This document shows positions 1 through 10,181 of a DNA stretch of 64,000 bases, in pieces. Source of the DNA: Odontocerum albicorne (lineage: Eukaryota > Arthropoda > Insecta > Trichoptera > Odontoceridae); NCBI GenBank assembly GCA_949825065.1, contig OX463848.1, positions 27,180,699-27,244,698 of the forward strand, in the 5' to 3' direction. How positions within the stretch are numbered: position 1 is the stretch's first letter; every line of letters begins with the position of its first letter. A model generated the notes under the pieces. The model was not told the DNA's origin and did not search any database. It was given only the letters and a program-made list of their open reading frames with translations. The position numbers and the translations under genes were made by a program.

Positions 1-59
1 ATGCTGAATCATTCCATGTTTTTTTATTATGTATTCGTATGCAATGTATAAAAATCGCT

Positions 60-125
60 TACGAGGTCGAGTATCGTAGAGGACCAATGCTGGTCACGAT
101 CTTCAGCATTGAGGGAATGACCCAA
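60..125 (+). mobile_element. Possible LINE-F 3' tail relic
   Basis: The phrase TCACGATCTTCAGCATTGAG at 94-113 resembles TCACGATGCTCAGTCATGAG near 4510, which lies at the end of a clearer LINE relic. From memory such phrases occur near the end of insect LINE ORF2. Only this short similarity supports the call, so it is weak. Confidence 0.3.
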
Positions 126-200
126 TAATTATTTATGTAATATGAGTTTAAAAATGAATCAACTTTTCAAATATCCCATCTGTGATGTATACATACTACT

Positions 201-365
201 TGAGGTGCATGGCTGTGCGGTAACGCACTGTACTTCCGTGTGGAAGGTCGCCGGTTCGAATCCCATGCTGTGTTTCTCCCCTCGAATTACACAGACGTTT
301 TATCTGCCTAGTATTCATGAGTATAAGGATACCTATGACTTCGGTCATCTCTGTTCTTTTTTTTA
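201..365 (+). mobile_element. SINE-1 copy, 5' half (tRNA-derived)
   Basis: A tRNA-like head carries an A-box-like stretch (GGCTGTGCGGTAACGCACTG) and a B box (GGTTCGAATCC) near 252. It is followed by the family phrase GGATACCTATGACTTCGGTC and a T-rich end. Related copies lie at 6129-6398, 50777-51165 and 56440-56812 (minus), the last two near full length. This copy stops about 240 bp early. It is not a tRNA gene, because no acceptor stem or cloverleaf closes. Confidence 0.75.
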
Positions 366-412
366 AACACTACACTACACTACGCTACGCTATACACGTT
401 ATACGTTGTGCG

Positions 413-821
413 TTATACATTCTTCTTCTTAGACTTTTTATAGACTGAAGAGTCTGTTACTGCAGGATTGTCCTCCTGTGATGCTGAGCTCCAGCTTTCC
501 CTCCATCGTTTCGAGGGTATCCCTGGTGGACGCCGTCCATCCGGTACCCCATGCAGAGCTATGTATGGAATTTTTGTGGAATTCATTATCTGTACATGTT
601 GGTACCAGTATCGTCGACGCTGTCGTCCCCATCTGACCACATCTTGGACCTCACAGACCTCTCGGATTGTGGTGTTCCTTACACGGTCACGCAAAGTGTT
701 CCCAGCAATAGCGCGCAGAGTTCTCATTTCCGTTGTCCTTAGCATACGTTTTGTCCTGACAGTGTCCGCCCTCGCTTCGATGTCATATGTGAGGATAGGT
801 CGCACATAGGTCTTATAAATG
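413..821 (-). mobile_element. Non-LTR retrotransposon relic, RT C-terminal end
   Basis: On the minus strand this stretch encodes the end of a LINE reverse transcriptase and the region after it. It reads RIYKTYVRPILTYDIEA, matching the usual 'YK..VRPILTYG.E' step into the RT thumb. A 130-codon frame then contains EMRTLRAIAGNTLRDRVRN and IREVCEVQDVVRWGRQRRR, a common layout in insect LINEs of this broad group. Later frames continue into DGRRPPGIPSKRWRESW, typical of the C-terminal tail. The expected G in 'TYGAE' is D, and the 5' part is cut off exactly where a 26-bp tandem repeat begins at 822. A dead fragment; the clade is not certain. Confidence 0.8.
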
Positions 822-925
822 CGACAGTACGAGTATCATCCAATTTTCGACAGTACGAGTATCATCCAATTTTCGACAGTACGAGTATCATCCAATTTTC
901 AACAGTACGAGTATCATCCAATTTT
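822..925. repeat. Tandem repeat, 4 x 26 bp
   Basis: Four head-to-tail copies start at 822, 848, 874 and 900. The first three are identical over most of the unit; the fourth has CAACAG in place of CGACAG. Each unit contains TACGAGTA (828, 854, 880, 906). The array abuts the LINE relic on its left. Confidence 0.95.
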
Positions 926-2184
926 CAATTCAAACTTTTGAAATTATTTTATAAAGATGTAGTTAAAAATTGAAAGTTATATTTCAAAATGATGTAAATT
1001 TTATTTTCTCCGAGTAGGCTTATGGCGCCAGAAGATTATAACCTATACATGTTATGGGACGATCTAAAATAAGATCACGTTCCCTAAATCCTTGCCTTTT
1101 TCTTTCCCACAAAATTCGTCCGTACCGCCGTTATATAATGTCTTATTCAATACAGAATTGTAGCTCAAATAACTTTTCAAATCTCATGTACCATTTTTCT
1201 ATATTCTCTTTTATTTTTCTCGGTCATTTATTGAAAAATTTCACTGTCCAAGTGCGGACTAAATCGTCTGAAAGTTTTATGCAAAAAGCTGTCGTTTTTC
1301 ATAGAATATCACGAAAGTATTATACAGGGTGATGGCTATTTAATACAAAATATTTCACTAGGTAATAGATTGCGTATTGGTGCATGTCAAAAAATATAAA
1401 TAAAATTCAGTTTAATAATAACAAAAAATTGTTAAAAATTTAAAAAAGATGTACAGGAAATATACGATATTTTTTTCGTTCTAATTATAAGTAAAAATTA
1501 CAATACATAAGTGTGTTGGCACCATCGTTAAGTTATGGAAGGGAAACTAGGATATGCCGGAACAAGGATAAAAGTCAGCTTAATGCTGTGGAGATTGATG
1601 GAAAATTTGTCGAGTGTCATTGTTTGAAAGAAGACGGAATGAAGACATAATTAGAAATGAATATATGAATTAATTAATTGTTAGTAAAATTAAGAAAAGA
1701 GTGTTACGATGATTTGGATATTTGAAAAAAAATTAATAACTAAGCGAATATCAGAAGTGGAAGAGGTACGTGCAAAACATGATTGAATCAAGCGAACCAA
1801 ATTTCGAAAGAAAGTAAAGTGAGATCACAAATAATATAATAGAGAAAGCGAAAGTTGTGTGTTGTTTTTAAAAAAAAAAATCCGCCGTAAAACCAAGAAG
1901 AACAATGATGATAATGTCCTCTGTGTAACCTATTTAGATACTTCGCAGTTATTATCGGTCACCCCTGTATAAGGGAATATTATATGTTCTGTGTTGAGTG
2001 GTCTATGTTTGCCGATGTAAGAAAAGTTCCTACGTGTTCCATACCCGACCAGCACATGCGATTGTTTGTTATGTTTTCACTTTGAATTTATTGTTTCATT
2101 TCTCTCTGCGGAATAAATGAGTTGTGGTTAGGGTTCGCAATGAAACCGGTGTTTCGGTATAATACTTGTTATTAACGGTGAAAT
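926..2184. other. Unassigned AT-rich DNA
   Basis: The longest open frame (1054-1332, 92 codons) is rich in F, S and Y with no motif I recognise. A run of ten A lies near 1870. Nothing here supports a gene or a named repeat. Confidence 0.5.
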
Positions 2185-2535
2185 ATGTCTTCTGAGAAGA
2201 ATGTGTGATGTGTCGATGTATGACTAGTAATTTATTGAGTTTGAATGTGAGCTAAAAGTGATGTTTTCAGTAAAGTTAAAAATAGCACGTTGAAGGGGTT
2301 TGGACATGCTGAACGAATGAGTGACGAAATACTGACTAAACAAATGTATATGCAAGCATCAGTGGAAGTCGTGGACGACCGACAGAGATATAGTTGGAAC
2401 AAGCGAATTACATTTTGAAAAAATCTAAGGTAAGGAGCTAGATATGCAGGAGTTGTAAGAGAATGTCGTTATATGAAGATTCGGCGCTCTGTCCTCTCTG
2501 CCTACCCATCAAGTAAATTACGTGATGATATGTAT
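2185..2535 (+). mobile_element. LINE-A relic, C-terminal end of ORF2
   Basis: Family landmarks appear in order: an 'RRMCDVSMYD' stretch after 2195, a degraded 'RWFGHVERM' region near 2300 (GGGTTTGGACATGCTGAACG), and the terminal 'LSSLPTHQ' stretch near 2495. Many stops and frame changes show it is long dead. The 3' end, GTGATGATATGTATATG, matches the GTGATGGTATGTATG ending of other LINE-A copies. Confidence 0.7.
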
Positions 2536-2554
2536 ATGTATTAACGGTAAATGT

Positions 2555-2712
2555 TACAGTTGCAAGTCCAAGTGCGGTTGTATTTCAAACATGTACCATG
2601 GCGAACTGTGAGTTACGCCCTATTCCAGTGGTTTTTAATCCGTAGGTTCGTTTATTCGGGCCGATGACAGTGTTGTTTCCTGGATACATTCTTCAACATG
2701 TCCGTATCACCT
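2555..2712 (+). mobile_element. SINE-2Y tail without a clear head
   Basis: The shared Y-tail phrases are TTCCAGTGGTTTTTAATCC, GGGCCGATGACAGTGTTG and CATTCTTCAACATGTCCGT. They recur at 20828-21105 and 33063-33316. The tRNA-like head seen in those copies cannot be made out here. Confidence 0.6.
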
Positions 2713-3149
2713 ATTAATATTACAATAGATGTTTAAAAGAATATTAATTCATTTGGTTGTTAAAAGAATAAACTTAACTGGAAATATCGATAATTTATTA
2801 ACTTTGTGCTTTAAAGTCATGATCATCATCACCATTGTTAGCGCTGATTTTCGCTTATTTGAAATTTAGCTCCACCCAGTCCAGTCCTAGTCTTGCATTA
2901 ATGAATGAATGAATGAATGTGCATTACCCTTGACGATGATATATAAGGCACAAAAAAATATGGAGTTTAGGGTACTTTTCGTTGGTGCCACCCGAAATGA
3001 CTATCTAAGCCAATTTGAAATAAGCATATCCTGTTGGATAAAGAGCAAGGAGTTTTAGTATTTGCAAATTGTCTGTGCCTTATTTCTCCATTGGGTCCCT
3101 GATACAGGTTTACGCTATTTCTGGGCTCGATCTGTGCTATTGTTAACTC
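2713..3149. other. Unassigned; short (ATGA)n microsatellite
   Basis: Contains about four and a half ATGA units at 2900-2918. Otherwise I see nothing in this stretch. Confidence 0.5.
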
Positions 3150-3353
3150 TCAATTGTGCTGTGCATTTATGTTTTTGAGCGTGTCGTGCAGCACGTCTTT
3201 ATAACTCGAGCGCTGCCCATTATGCTTTCCTGTCTTTTGCCAAATCATCAAAAATATTTCTTGGAAGTCTGGAGTCACTAATGCAAACTCTTGATATTCA
3301 GACCAACGCAGGTGAGCACATGCCACCAGATTCTTGATACTACAGCGGTGCAT
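3150..3353 (-). mobile_element. LINE-D relic, C-terminal tail
   Basis: The minus strand has a 67-codon frame ending RSSYKDVLHDTLKNINAQ. This is a degraded form of the LINE C-terminal pattern '(D)SRLPR.I.FGELAEGKR..G..K.RYKD.LK..LK'. A better preserved relative is at 7068-7340: both share the plus-strand phrase CTTGG(A/G)AGTCTGGAGTCA. The pattern ends abruptly on both sides, so this is a fragment with no function. Confidence 0.6.
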
Positions 3354-4327
3354 TTTCTTAAAACTTCATTAGTTGATACTCTAAACCCATGATGTTAACG
3401 TAGAATACGCAATGAAAAAGCGTCTATTGATAATATTTTAATGGTGTGGCCTCGGCATGCCATAAAGCCATAAAAAAGGAATTTGCCCTATTAATATTAT
3501 ATATATTTTGAACTCAAACATTCCTTCGACATAAACAAATAAATTCATAATTATTCCCAGCGCCCGGCTTTGCTGAAAAGGCACGTGTAACTAATTAGTT
3601 TTTGTTTTCATTATTTGACGCAATTAGAAAGTGTCTTATTGTGTCAAATATGCATGCAAAAGCACGTGAAACTAATTAGTTTTTGTTTTGATTATCTCTC
3701 CTCTCCCAAGATCGGGAACAACATAACTATGTAAACCACGAAATCACAATAAGAAAGGGTCATTCCATTTTGTCATCTCAATACGATTATTCTGTATGTA
3801 TTTGCTTCCAATAAAGATGAATATATACTCGTATATTTAAATATATATATATCAAACCTGACGGGAGATCCCTTATTATTTTGTCAACTGAATCAGTGAG
3901 ACCTCCGACACCAAGGGTTTACTCTGCTGCATATAAGGAAGAAACTAACCCCCTTTGCAATCTCCCACTATTGTACCTGAAGAGAAGCCGATACAATTGA
4001 CGAGGGATAACAGTACCATTGAATCTTCATTGTTTGTCTGAGGTGCCGCTGCTCACAGTTGTCGAGTTATTTTATATGTCGTCTGTAGATAATTCCACGA
4101 TTCGCATGCTTGCATTAAACATGGTAAGATGAAAGGTATTCAATCCCAAAATACCTGTTCTGAGATGTTTGTCGACTATGGCACCACTTTGTATGGACAT
4201 GTTTTTTATGGTGGAATTTAAATACGCAATCTACTAGATTGATATTTTTACACGTTAGATTGAGTATGCTTATTTGATGTTCAAAATAAACTGAACAAAC
4301 CTGTTTAGTGAATTTTTTTTCTTCTCA
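3354..4327. other. Mostly unassigned; two copies of a 35-bp repeat
   Basis: The phrase GCACGTG(T/A)AACTAATTAG followed by TTTTTGTTTT occurs at 3581 and again at 3662, a direct repeat about 81 bp apart. TACTCGTA occurs at 3826-3833 in an (AT)-rich run. No coding signal. Confidence 0.55.
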
Positions 4328-4361
4328 AATAAACGTCCATATGTATGTATGGACGTTTATT
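4328..4361. repeat. Perfect 14-bp inverted repeat
   Basis: AATAAACGTCCATA at 4328-4341 is repeated as its exact complement at 4348-4361 around a 6-base loop. It sits at the edge of the LINE-F relic. Confidence 0.9.
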
Positions 4362-4625
4362 ATTATTGGAGGCGTGGAAGGACGACGCACAAGAGAAAGA
4401 ATCTTAATGCGTTGGACTCACCAAGTGAGAGACGCAACTGGGCTTCTCTTAATAACTGCTATTCGTGCAGGGATTGATGGAGAGGAATCATCGGAGACTA
4501 TCATGAGAGTCACGATGCTCAGTCATGAGCTACACGTTAATATGGATGGATGTATGAATGAAATAATTCATATTGGTATACCACCGAGGTACGTCCAGGC
4601 TACGTTACTTGAAAATTTTCCCTAG
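4362..4625 (+). mobile_element. LINE-F relic, C-terminal end
   Basis: The 105-codon frame at 4308-4625 contains GRRTRERILMRWTHQVRDAT followed by GLLLITAIRAGIDGEE. This is the 'RGRPR.RW.D.VR..TG......A...R..WR' tail found after the RT domain in many insect LINEs. Its final part gives TCACGATGCTCAGTCATGAG, echoed near 94. The frame is open by chance rather than intact, because no RT domain precedes it. Confidence 0.65.
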
Positions 4626-6003
4626 TTGAGGTATAACTTTTTTGCATTTATCAATGCTTGAACTGAACTGCAGGGTAGCTCATAAGTCGCACTCCAATGC
4701 AAAATTCAAGGCTAAGTTGTGGATCTTGTGGCTTCGATTCTTGCAATAACTGATTTTTATACGGAAAGGGATGCAATTCGCTTCTCAATATTCGTTGCAA
4801 TGTCGTTCGGGACATTCTGAGCTGAGCTGAACGTCGTTTGGTTGAAGTTCTTGATTATCAGTATACTCTCTTGTGCCCTTTTAATATTGTCATCAGTGCG
4901 GATAGCAATACAAGCGCTAATGAAGAATTTGTAGTTAAAAGATACACTATGTGAGTTATTTGTAAAACATAGTCAACTTACTGACCACCAAACACTGTTT
5001 TGTCAAATAAAATAACTTAAGCCAAGTGTCATGTCGGCCCCCTAAAGAAATAACTTCGAAACAAGCATCGCAACTTGGAGAAATGAGGTTGTAATTTGAA
5101 ATTTCTGAGACGCCCGCCGTATGTAGAAGGGCCGTAACTCGGGGCATGTCTGTACATGGTTTTGTACATTATCTAATGTTAATATCAAAGTATGGGTAAT
5201 TTTGATCATAAAATATCGATATTTCTTCGATACCAAAAATATCACATTATACCGATTTTCGCTAGAGGCACTCGAAATCGCAAACCCTATTTACGATGTG
5301 ATATGAATTCCGGGAAAGTTTGGATCTTTATGAAATATTACAAGTATTTTATTGGTATAAAACGAAATTTGTTTGCCGATTACTTGGCAACAGAAGTAAA
5401 ATGAAATATTATGTAAAAGGAAAAAATGTATTGAATTGAAAAAATATTAAATGGAAAAGTATATTTAGCATAAAAATAGGTAGAATTTAAATATACTGGC
5501 TCAGGAAATTGAGGAAGTAGTAAGTATCTGGTGGATATATCGCTTTGTAGCAATTACTAACAATCAACCAACTTTTCTTATTAAAAAAATTGGTATCCAT
5601 GAGCATTTCTAAAGCACAGTGAATATAAAGTAACATTAAAAGTACTTATATTGAAACGAAAGAAAATCTCAAGGAAGAAGGTGACTAGGATGGGAATTTG
5701 TGGGAGCTATGTGTAATATTTTGACGTAAATAATGTTTTTTTTTGGGTTACAGTTTCCTTTGTATACAATACGGGATTAACGCCACATGAAAGTTACTTT
5801 CAATCAAATAGAAATATTTTAAAATGTCTATTATTCATTTCCGCGTCTAGACCATCAATTATGCCATCTGTTTCCAGTAGGAAGCAACAGAGATCGCCCT
5901 ATTATTGGCAACATTCAGATCTTGTCCAGAGCATGTAGTCCTGATATTCGGACAAACAAGCACGTGACAAAACAAGTCCTATCCCCATAATAACATTCAT
6001 GCC
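4626..6003. other. Unassigned AT-rich DNA
   Basis: Small open frames around 4956-5404 overlap on both strands and carry no recognisable motif. I see no repeat or RNA gene. Confidence 0.5.
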
Positions 6004-6062
6004 TATTGTGAAAACTGAACCATTCTCAGGTTGGAAGTTAAATATTCTATCGACCAGGCTAC
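6004..6062 (-). mobile_element. Possible decayed SINE-2 head
   Basis: On the minus strand GTAGCCTGGTCGATAGAA is followed by CTTCCAACCTGAGAATGG and TTCAG. This order resembles the SINE-2 head GTGGCCTAGTTGGTAAGAC, CTTCCAACC, GGTTCAA. Weak. Confidence 0.35.
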
Positions 6063-6128
6063 GGGATTTGTATTTTTTTCTTTTAAAATGTACATAATGA
6101 TGCAGCATATCTGTATGAAGATCCACCT

Positions 6129-6398
6129 AGTATTCGGGGGTCTAAGGATACCTATGACTTCGGCCATATCCATTAAAAAAAAGTGAAAGCATTCCGGTGT
6201 GCTTCGATCGTCTCACTTCTGTGTACCACCGGATCTAGTATAGAGGTGTGGCTGGTGTGCAACCGCTCACTCTTTTACAGATGAGAAAAACAGAAAGAAA
6301 CAAACTCCACGGCATACCTTCGCTTTCCAAATGAACTGACATTGAAATGGCGAGGGAATCCTCGAAAACGAGGCCGAGCAACAAACGACAATTACGAC
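6129..6398 (+). mobile_element. SINE-1 copy, 5'-truncated
   Basis: Starts inside the family at the 'ATTCGGGGGT' step. It continues through GGATACCTATGACTTCGGCC, GTGCTTCGATCGTCTCACTT and the 3' block TGGCGAGGGAATCCTCGAAA. The tRNA-like head is missing. The order and spacing match the full copy at 50777-51165. Confidence 0.8.
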
Positions 6399-6442
6399 TA
6401 TCCACGTGAAACATTGGCATTTATTGTTACATTTTGGTCAAT

Positions 6443-6576
6443 TTGAAGTAACATAGTAACATACGAATCAGGCATCAAAATAAAAGTTGAAGTAACATAG
6501 TAACATACGAATCAGGCATCAAAATAAAAGTTGAAGTAACATAGTAACATACGAATCAGGCATTAAAATAAAAGTT
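6443..6576. repeat. Tandem repeat, 3 x 44 bp
   Basis: Units start at 6445, 6489 and 6533, each opening GAAGTAACATAGTAACATAC and ending AAAATAAAAGTT. The three copies differ at one base (CATCAAAA or CATTAAAA), so the array is recent compared with the decayed repeats around it. Confidence 0.95.
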
Positions 6577-7067
6577 TTTTTATTATATTATTACTCCCAT
6601 TATTCGTGTCAAGGTTTCTTGAATATTTAACTGAAAACTAATTTATTTCAATTTAGATTATTTGACTACTTTTCATTTAATTTTTATTAATTAGTCGGAA
6701 GAGGAGATCAAAGATTAAAAAAAAATTAATTAAGTTCAATACTAAATTAGTTTCAAGGAGATTTGAGATTAAAAATATGAGAGCGCTCTGTCATAAAACA
6801 ATAGAGATGACGTCATACTCGACGGCGTTTTAGTTTCAGAGATCGATTTTGTGTGATAAATACTTTTCTCCAATTTTTTACATGTAAATTTCGGATTTCT
6901 GGCACAAATTTGTATTTAACATTTTGCTGTTTCGGAGATATTTCAATTTAAAAATTAAAACTCCTTCCAATATATAGAGCATTATGTAAGCATCTCGATA
7001 CTAACATATTTTTCGACTGTGTGTAAATAGTATTTCCAATTAAAATACCAATTTCGCTTCTTTTTTT
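6577..7067. other. Unassigned AT-rich DNA
   Basis: TAATTAATT-rich stretches and homopolymer A and T runs only. No frame over 60 codons and no repeat shared with the rest of the window. Confidence 0.5.
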
Positions 7068-7340
7068 TTACCAGATTGGCCATTTCATGATAATTACCAA
7101 AACAACCAGGGCAGTTCCTGCCTCGGTAAACCTTTTCTGTTTATTTTCCTCGGTCTCCCAAGTATCTTTTTCCTCGGTCATCCAATCGGCCATGCGTGAC
7201 ACACTCAAAAACACGTCCTTGCATGTCTTGGGCTGCGCACCGTGGTTTCTTTTGCCCTCCGCCAGCTCGCCAAAAACGATATTGCTTGGGAGTCTGGAGT
7301 CAGCCACAGTCAGAGCTCGTACATATCCAGATCAACGTAG
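7068..7340 (-). mobile_element. LINE-D relic, C-terminal tail
   Basis: The minus-strand frame opens with DSRLPSNIVFGELAEGKRNH and continues GAQPKTCKDVF. From family knowledge this is the tail of an insect LINE ORF2, beyond the RT domain. The upstream RT is absent, so the copy is 5'-truncated. Neighbouring sequence at 7300-7340 shares the phrase 'ATATCCAGATCAACG' with the relic near 3298-3310. Confidence 0.75.
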
Positions 7341-7423
7341 TCGAACTTTATAGTCTCCCGTTTTGTTTTTCAGTGTTAGACCGTGAATATCAAACACTTG
7401 CCGGCGAAGAGACCAATATTCCT

Positions 7424-7800
7424 AGAGCTTAAAACGTCGAAGAGTCCAAAATAGCGATGAGTCCAAAACGCAGAGTTCAAAACGCAAAGAACGAACTTAA
7501 TACGGCGCGAAGAGTTCAAAATGGCGAAAGCCCAAAACGCGAATAGTTCTAAACGGTGAAAAGCCCAAAATAGCGAACAGTCCAACACGCGATTAGCTTA
7601 AAACGTCGAAAAGTCTAAAATGGTGTAGAGCCCAAAATACGACTTAAAACTGTGAAGAGCTCAAAATGGTGAAGAGTCCATAATAGCGAAGAGCCTAACA
7701 CGTGAAGAGCTTAAAACAGGAGCCCAAAACGGCGAAGAGTTAAAATAATAAAGAGCCCAAAACGCGAAGAGCTCAAAACTGCGAATAGTCTAAAGAGCGC
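7424..7800. repeat. Degenerate minisatellite, about 17-bp unit
   Basis: About 20 diverged units follow the consensus GCGAAGAGYYCAAAACG, mostly 16-18 bp long. Because units differ in length, frames drift: the minus strand gives FWAF/LFAFWAF-like peptide repeats only over short runs (7376-7588). This is an old array and not a coding repeat. Confidence 0.85.
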
Positions 7801-8629
7801 TTAATGTGTGTTTTTAATCTAGTCATCTAATATTATAGTATGTTTGCTTTGTCATTCAGAATCTATTAGCAAATATTTAATGTATTTTTTTAGTAAACCA
7901 GTACTATATATTGAATCATGCCAGTACTTTGAATTTCTTTATAACACATACATTCATGTCCTGTTCAAATTTGCTAACATTTCCCCTTTTTGTGGGACTC
8001 GGCACACTGAATAAAATATTTGACGACCTGAGCATGCTACGTTCGCACCACGTATCCAAGTGCTAATTTTAATAAATGAATTTGTCCGCGGACAAATTAG
8101 CAAGTCTTTTTTATTGCGTTCATTTTTATCGTGTCTGAGCAATTCCTCACAGAGTAATACGCAAACTTAATATTTCATATTGTACAAGCTTTCTTATCGA
8201 AGTTCTTCTGACATTTTTCGATGTTTAATAGTTTTATGTATTTGGTTAAGATTAGCCAAATGTGGAAAAAGTTAAATTTTTAATTTAGCTTTCCTCCGAC
8301 TTATATAATTTTATTTTTTACAGGAAACCAATCAATGAATACTCAACAGACCATTTCTAAATATTATAATATTAGATTGTTGCATAATTAACGATCGTTT
8401 TACCAGTGCCCTTCGAATCTGTCAAATTTGTTTCAATTTATTTGTACTAATATATTACTTACTATTGTACTATATTTAGATAGTAAAAATAAGTATCAAT
8501 AATCACCTTCATATTCGTCATATCATGCTTTATTATTTCGAAAAATGATGTACTGCAGTACAGTCATTTTGCGATCTCAACCAACTGGTGAATGAATGAT
8601 CGGTGAAACTCAAGTTTTATAATTATTCA
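7801..8629. other. Unassigned AT-rich DNA
   Basis: A 62-codon minus-strand frame at 7954-8142 has no recognisable feature. The segment runs up to the mariner relic. No left mariner terminus could be found in it. Confidence 0.5.
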
Positions 8630-9231
8630 ATTGTTTCAAATCCGGCGACACAAGCTTAAAAGATAAGGAAGAGACCGTCCGTCTGATTTTGAAGATTTAG
8701 ATGGCTATTTAGATGGCCGTGGAAGAAGACGAAAGTTTTATAATAAGTATGCTGGCCGAATGATTCAATATCGACTATTCCACGATCGTTAGGCGCCTCA
8801 AAAAGCTCGGTAAGGTATGGAAAATGGGTTCCTCACAACAAAGGCAGCCGACTCCGCGTATTTACCCATATTGTTTCAGCGAAACGAGGAAAATCCCTTC
8901 AACATCTGGTGACCTCACAAAATACACTACATCGTGTTTCATCATACAACGCCCGACGGCATGTCGAAAGTCAAGTCGTGCAATCTATCAAAGGACAAGG
9001 GATCGGACTTGCTCGAGCATCCGTTATACTTTCCCACCGAAACGTCTACAACTACCAAGTAATCGCTCATTCAAAAATTGGCAGACGGGCATAGTCTTCA
9101 ATTATTTGAATGAACTTGTTGCCGAGTTCAAAGCGTAACTCGCTTCAGAATGTTCATTTAAACATGTGAGTGTATATTGTTTTATTGAATTAATTTAGAA
9201 AAAAAAGATCGTTACTTATGCACCAACACAA
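8630..9231 (+). mobile_element. Mariner fossil, cecropia-like, internally deleted
   Basis: The N-terminal helix-turn-helix part of a mariner transposase is readable across frames: FKSGDTSLKDKE near 8640, then FNIDYSTIVRRLKKLGKVW at 8770-8822. The C-terminal end follows at 8950-9140, with an 'ARRHVESQVVQSIKGQG' step and SFKNWQTGIVFNYLNELVA. The middle, including the first catalytic Asp block, is missing. The right end GTTACTTATGCACCAACACA, next to a TA, matches the complement of the 'TTAGGTTGGTGCAAAAGTAA'-type ends of cecropia-group mariners. No left terminus was found. Dead element with several stops. Confidence 0.75.
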
Positions 9232-9233
9232 TA

Positions 9234-9903
9234 CCAACGATTAAAATTCCAATTACCAGTTTTTATCTAATCCACAGTTCATCCATGTTAGCAAGTCAGC
9301 GAAAGAACTAAAAATGATGTAGACGAAGTGAAAAAAAAACACTCATTATTCCGTCAATTCAGCCACCATCCTCCTAAACCCTGACAGCGTTGAACGAATA
9401 TGTCCACATCCGAGTCAGCTACCCTTTTGTATGTACTCTCGACATATTTTCGCTATTGGGTTTTTATTTATTGAACCCTCGTTATTTAGTTAATTTTTTT
9501 GTCTTTCTATCCTCAAAGATCACGAGTTTTATGTAAAGTAGTTTATTATATAATATCAAGCGTGATTTTCAAAGATTAGTTGAATACATATATTTGAACC
9601 GTGTCATCAGCTTTCACATGTAATCATGAAAGGCGTCAACTACTTGAAGTATGTAAATGTAAGATTTTCATAATTTCAGTATGTTTCTTAATAATGCGTG
9701 GCAATCTGATGTTAAAAGTTTGAATTAAGCCTTGATATACAGAAGTTCCAACAATGTCTGCATAAACGTGTGAATATCGTCATCATTTTTTGCCATTTAT
9801 TGGTTTGCTACTAAATAAAAAAGAAAGCAAGATAGAACCTTATAAATTTAAGTACAAAAATTTTTTTTTATAGTAACTATAAAACAGAGGTTAGTAGGTA
9901 TTA

Positions 9904-9905
<2 letters not shown>
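9234..9905. other. Unassigned AT-rich DNA
   Basis: No open frame, shared repeat or TIR recognised between the mariner end and the dinucleotide run. Confidence 0.5.

Positions 9906-9981
<76 letters not shown>
9906..9981. repeat. (TA)n microsatellite
   Basis: An uninterrupted TA run of 76 bases that ends at the sequence gap. Its true length is unknown. Confidence 0.98.
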
Positions 9982-10181
9982 NNNNNNNNNNNNNNNNNNN
10001 NNNNNNNNNNNNNNNNNNNNNNNNNNNNNNNNNNNNNNNNNNNNNNNNNNNNNNNNNNNNNNNNNNNNNNNNNNNNNNNNNNNNNNNNNNNNNNNNNNNN
10101 NNNNNNNNNNNNNNNNNNNNNNNNNNNNNNNNNNNNNNNNNNNNNNNNNNNNNNNNNNNNNNNNNNNNNNNNNNNNNNNNN
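9982..10181. other. Assembly gap, 200 N
   Basis: Exactly 200 unknown bases, a round number that suggests a placeholder rather than a measured length. Open frames drawn across it are artefacts. Confidence 0.99.

Noticed and set aside
252..262. Possible tRNA genes at SINE heads (B boxes near 252, 23080, 28690, 34910, 50831)
   Set aside because: No acceptor or anticodon stem pairs properly, the same heads recur with SINE bodies, and the copies are decayed.
468..809. 113-codon plus-strand frame
   Set aside because: Antisense shadow of the LINE RT fragment on the minus strand.
822..925. CRISPR-like array
   Set aside because: Units are contiguous 26-bp tandem repeats without spacers, in a eukaryotic setting.
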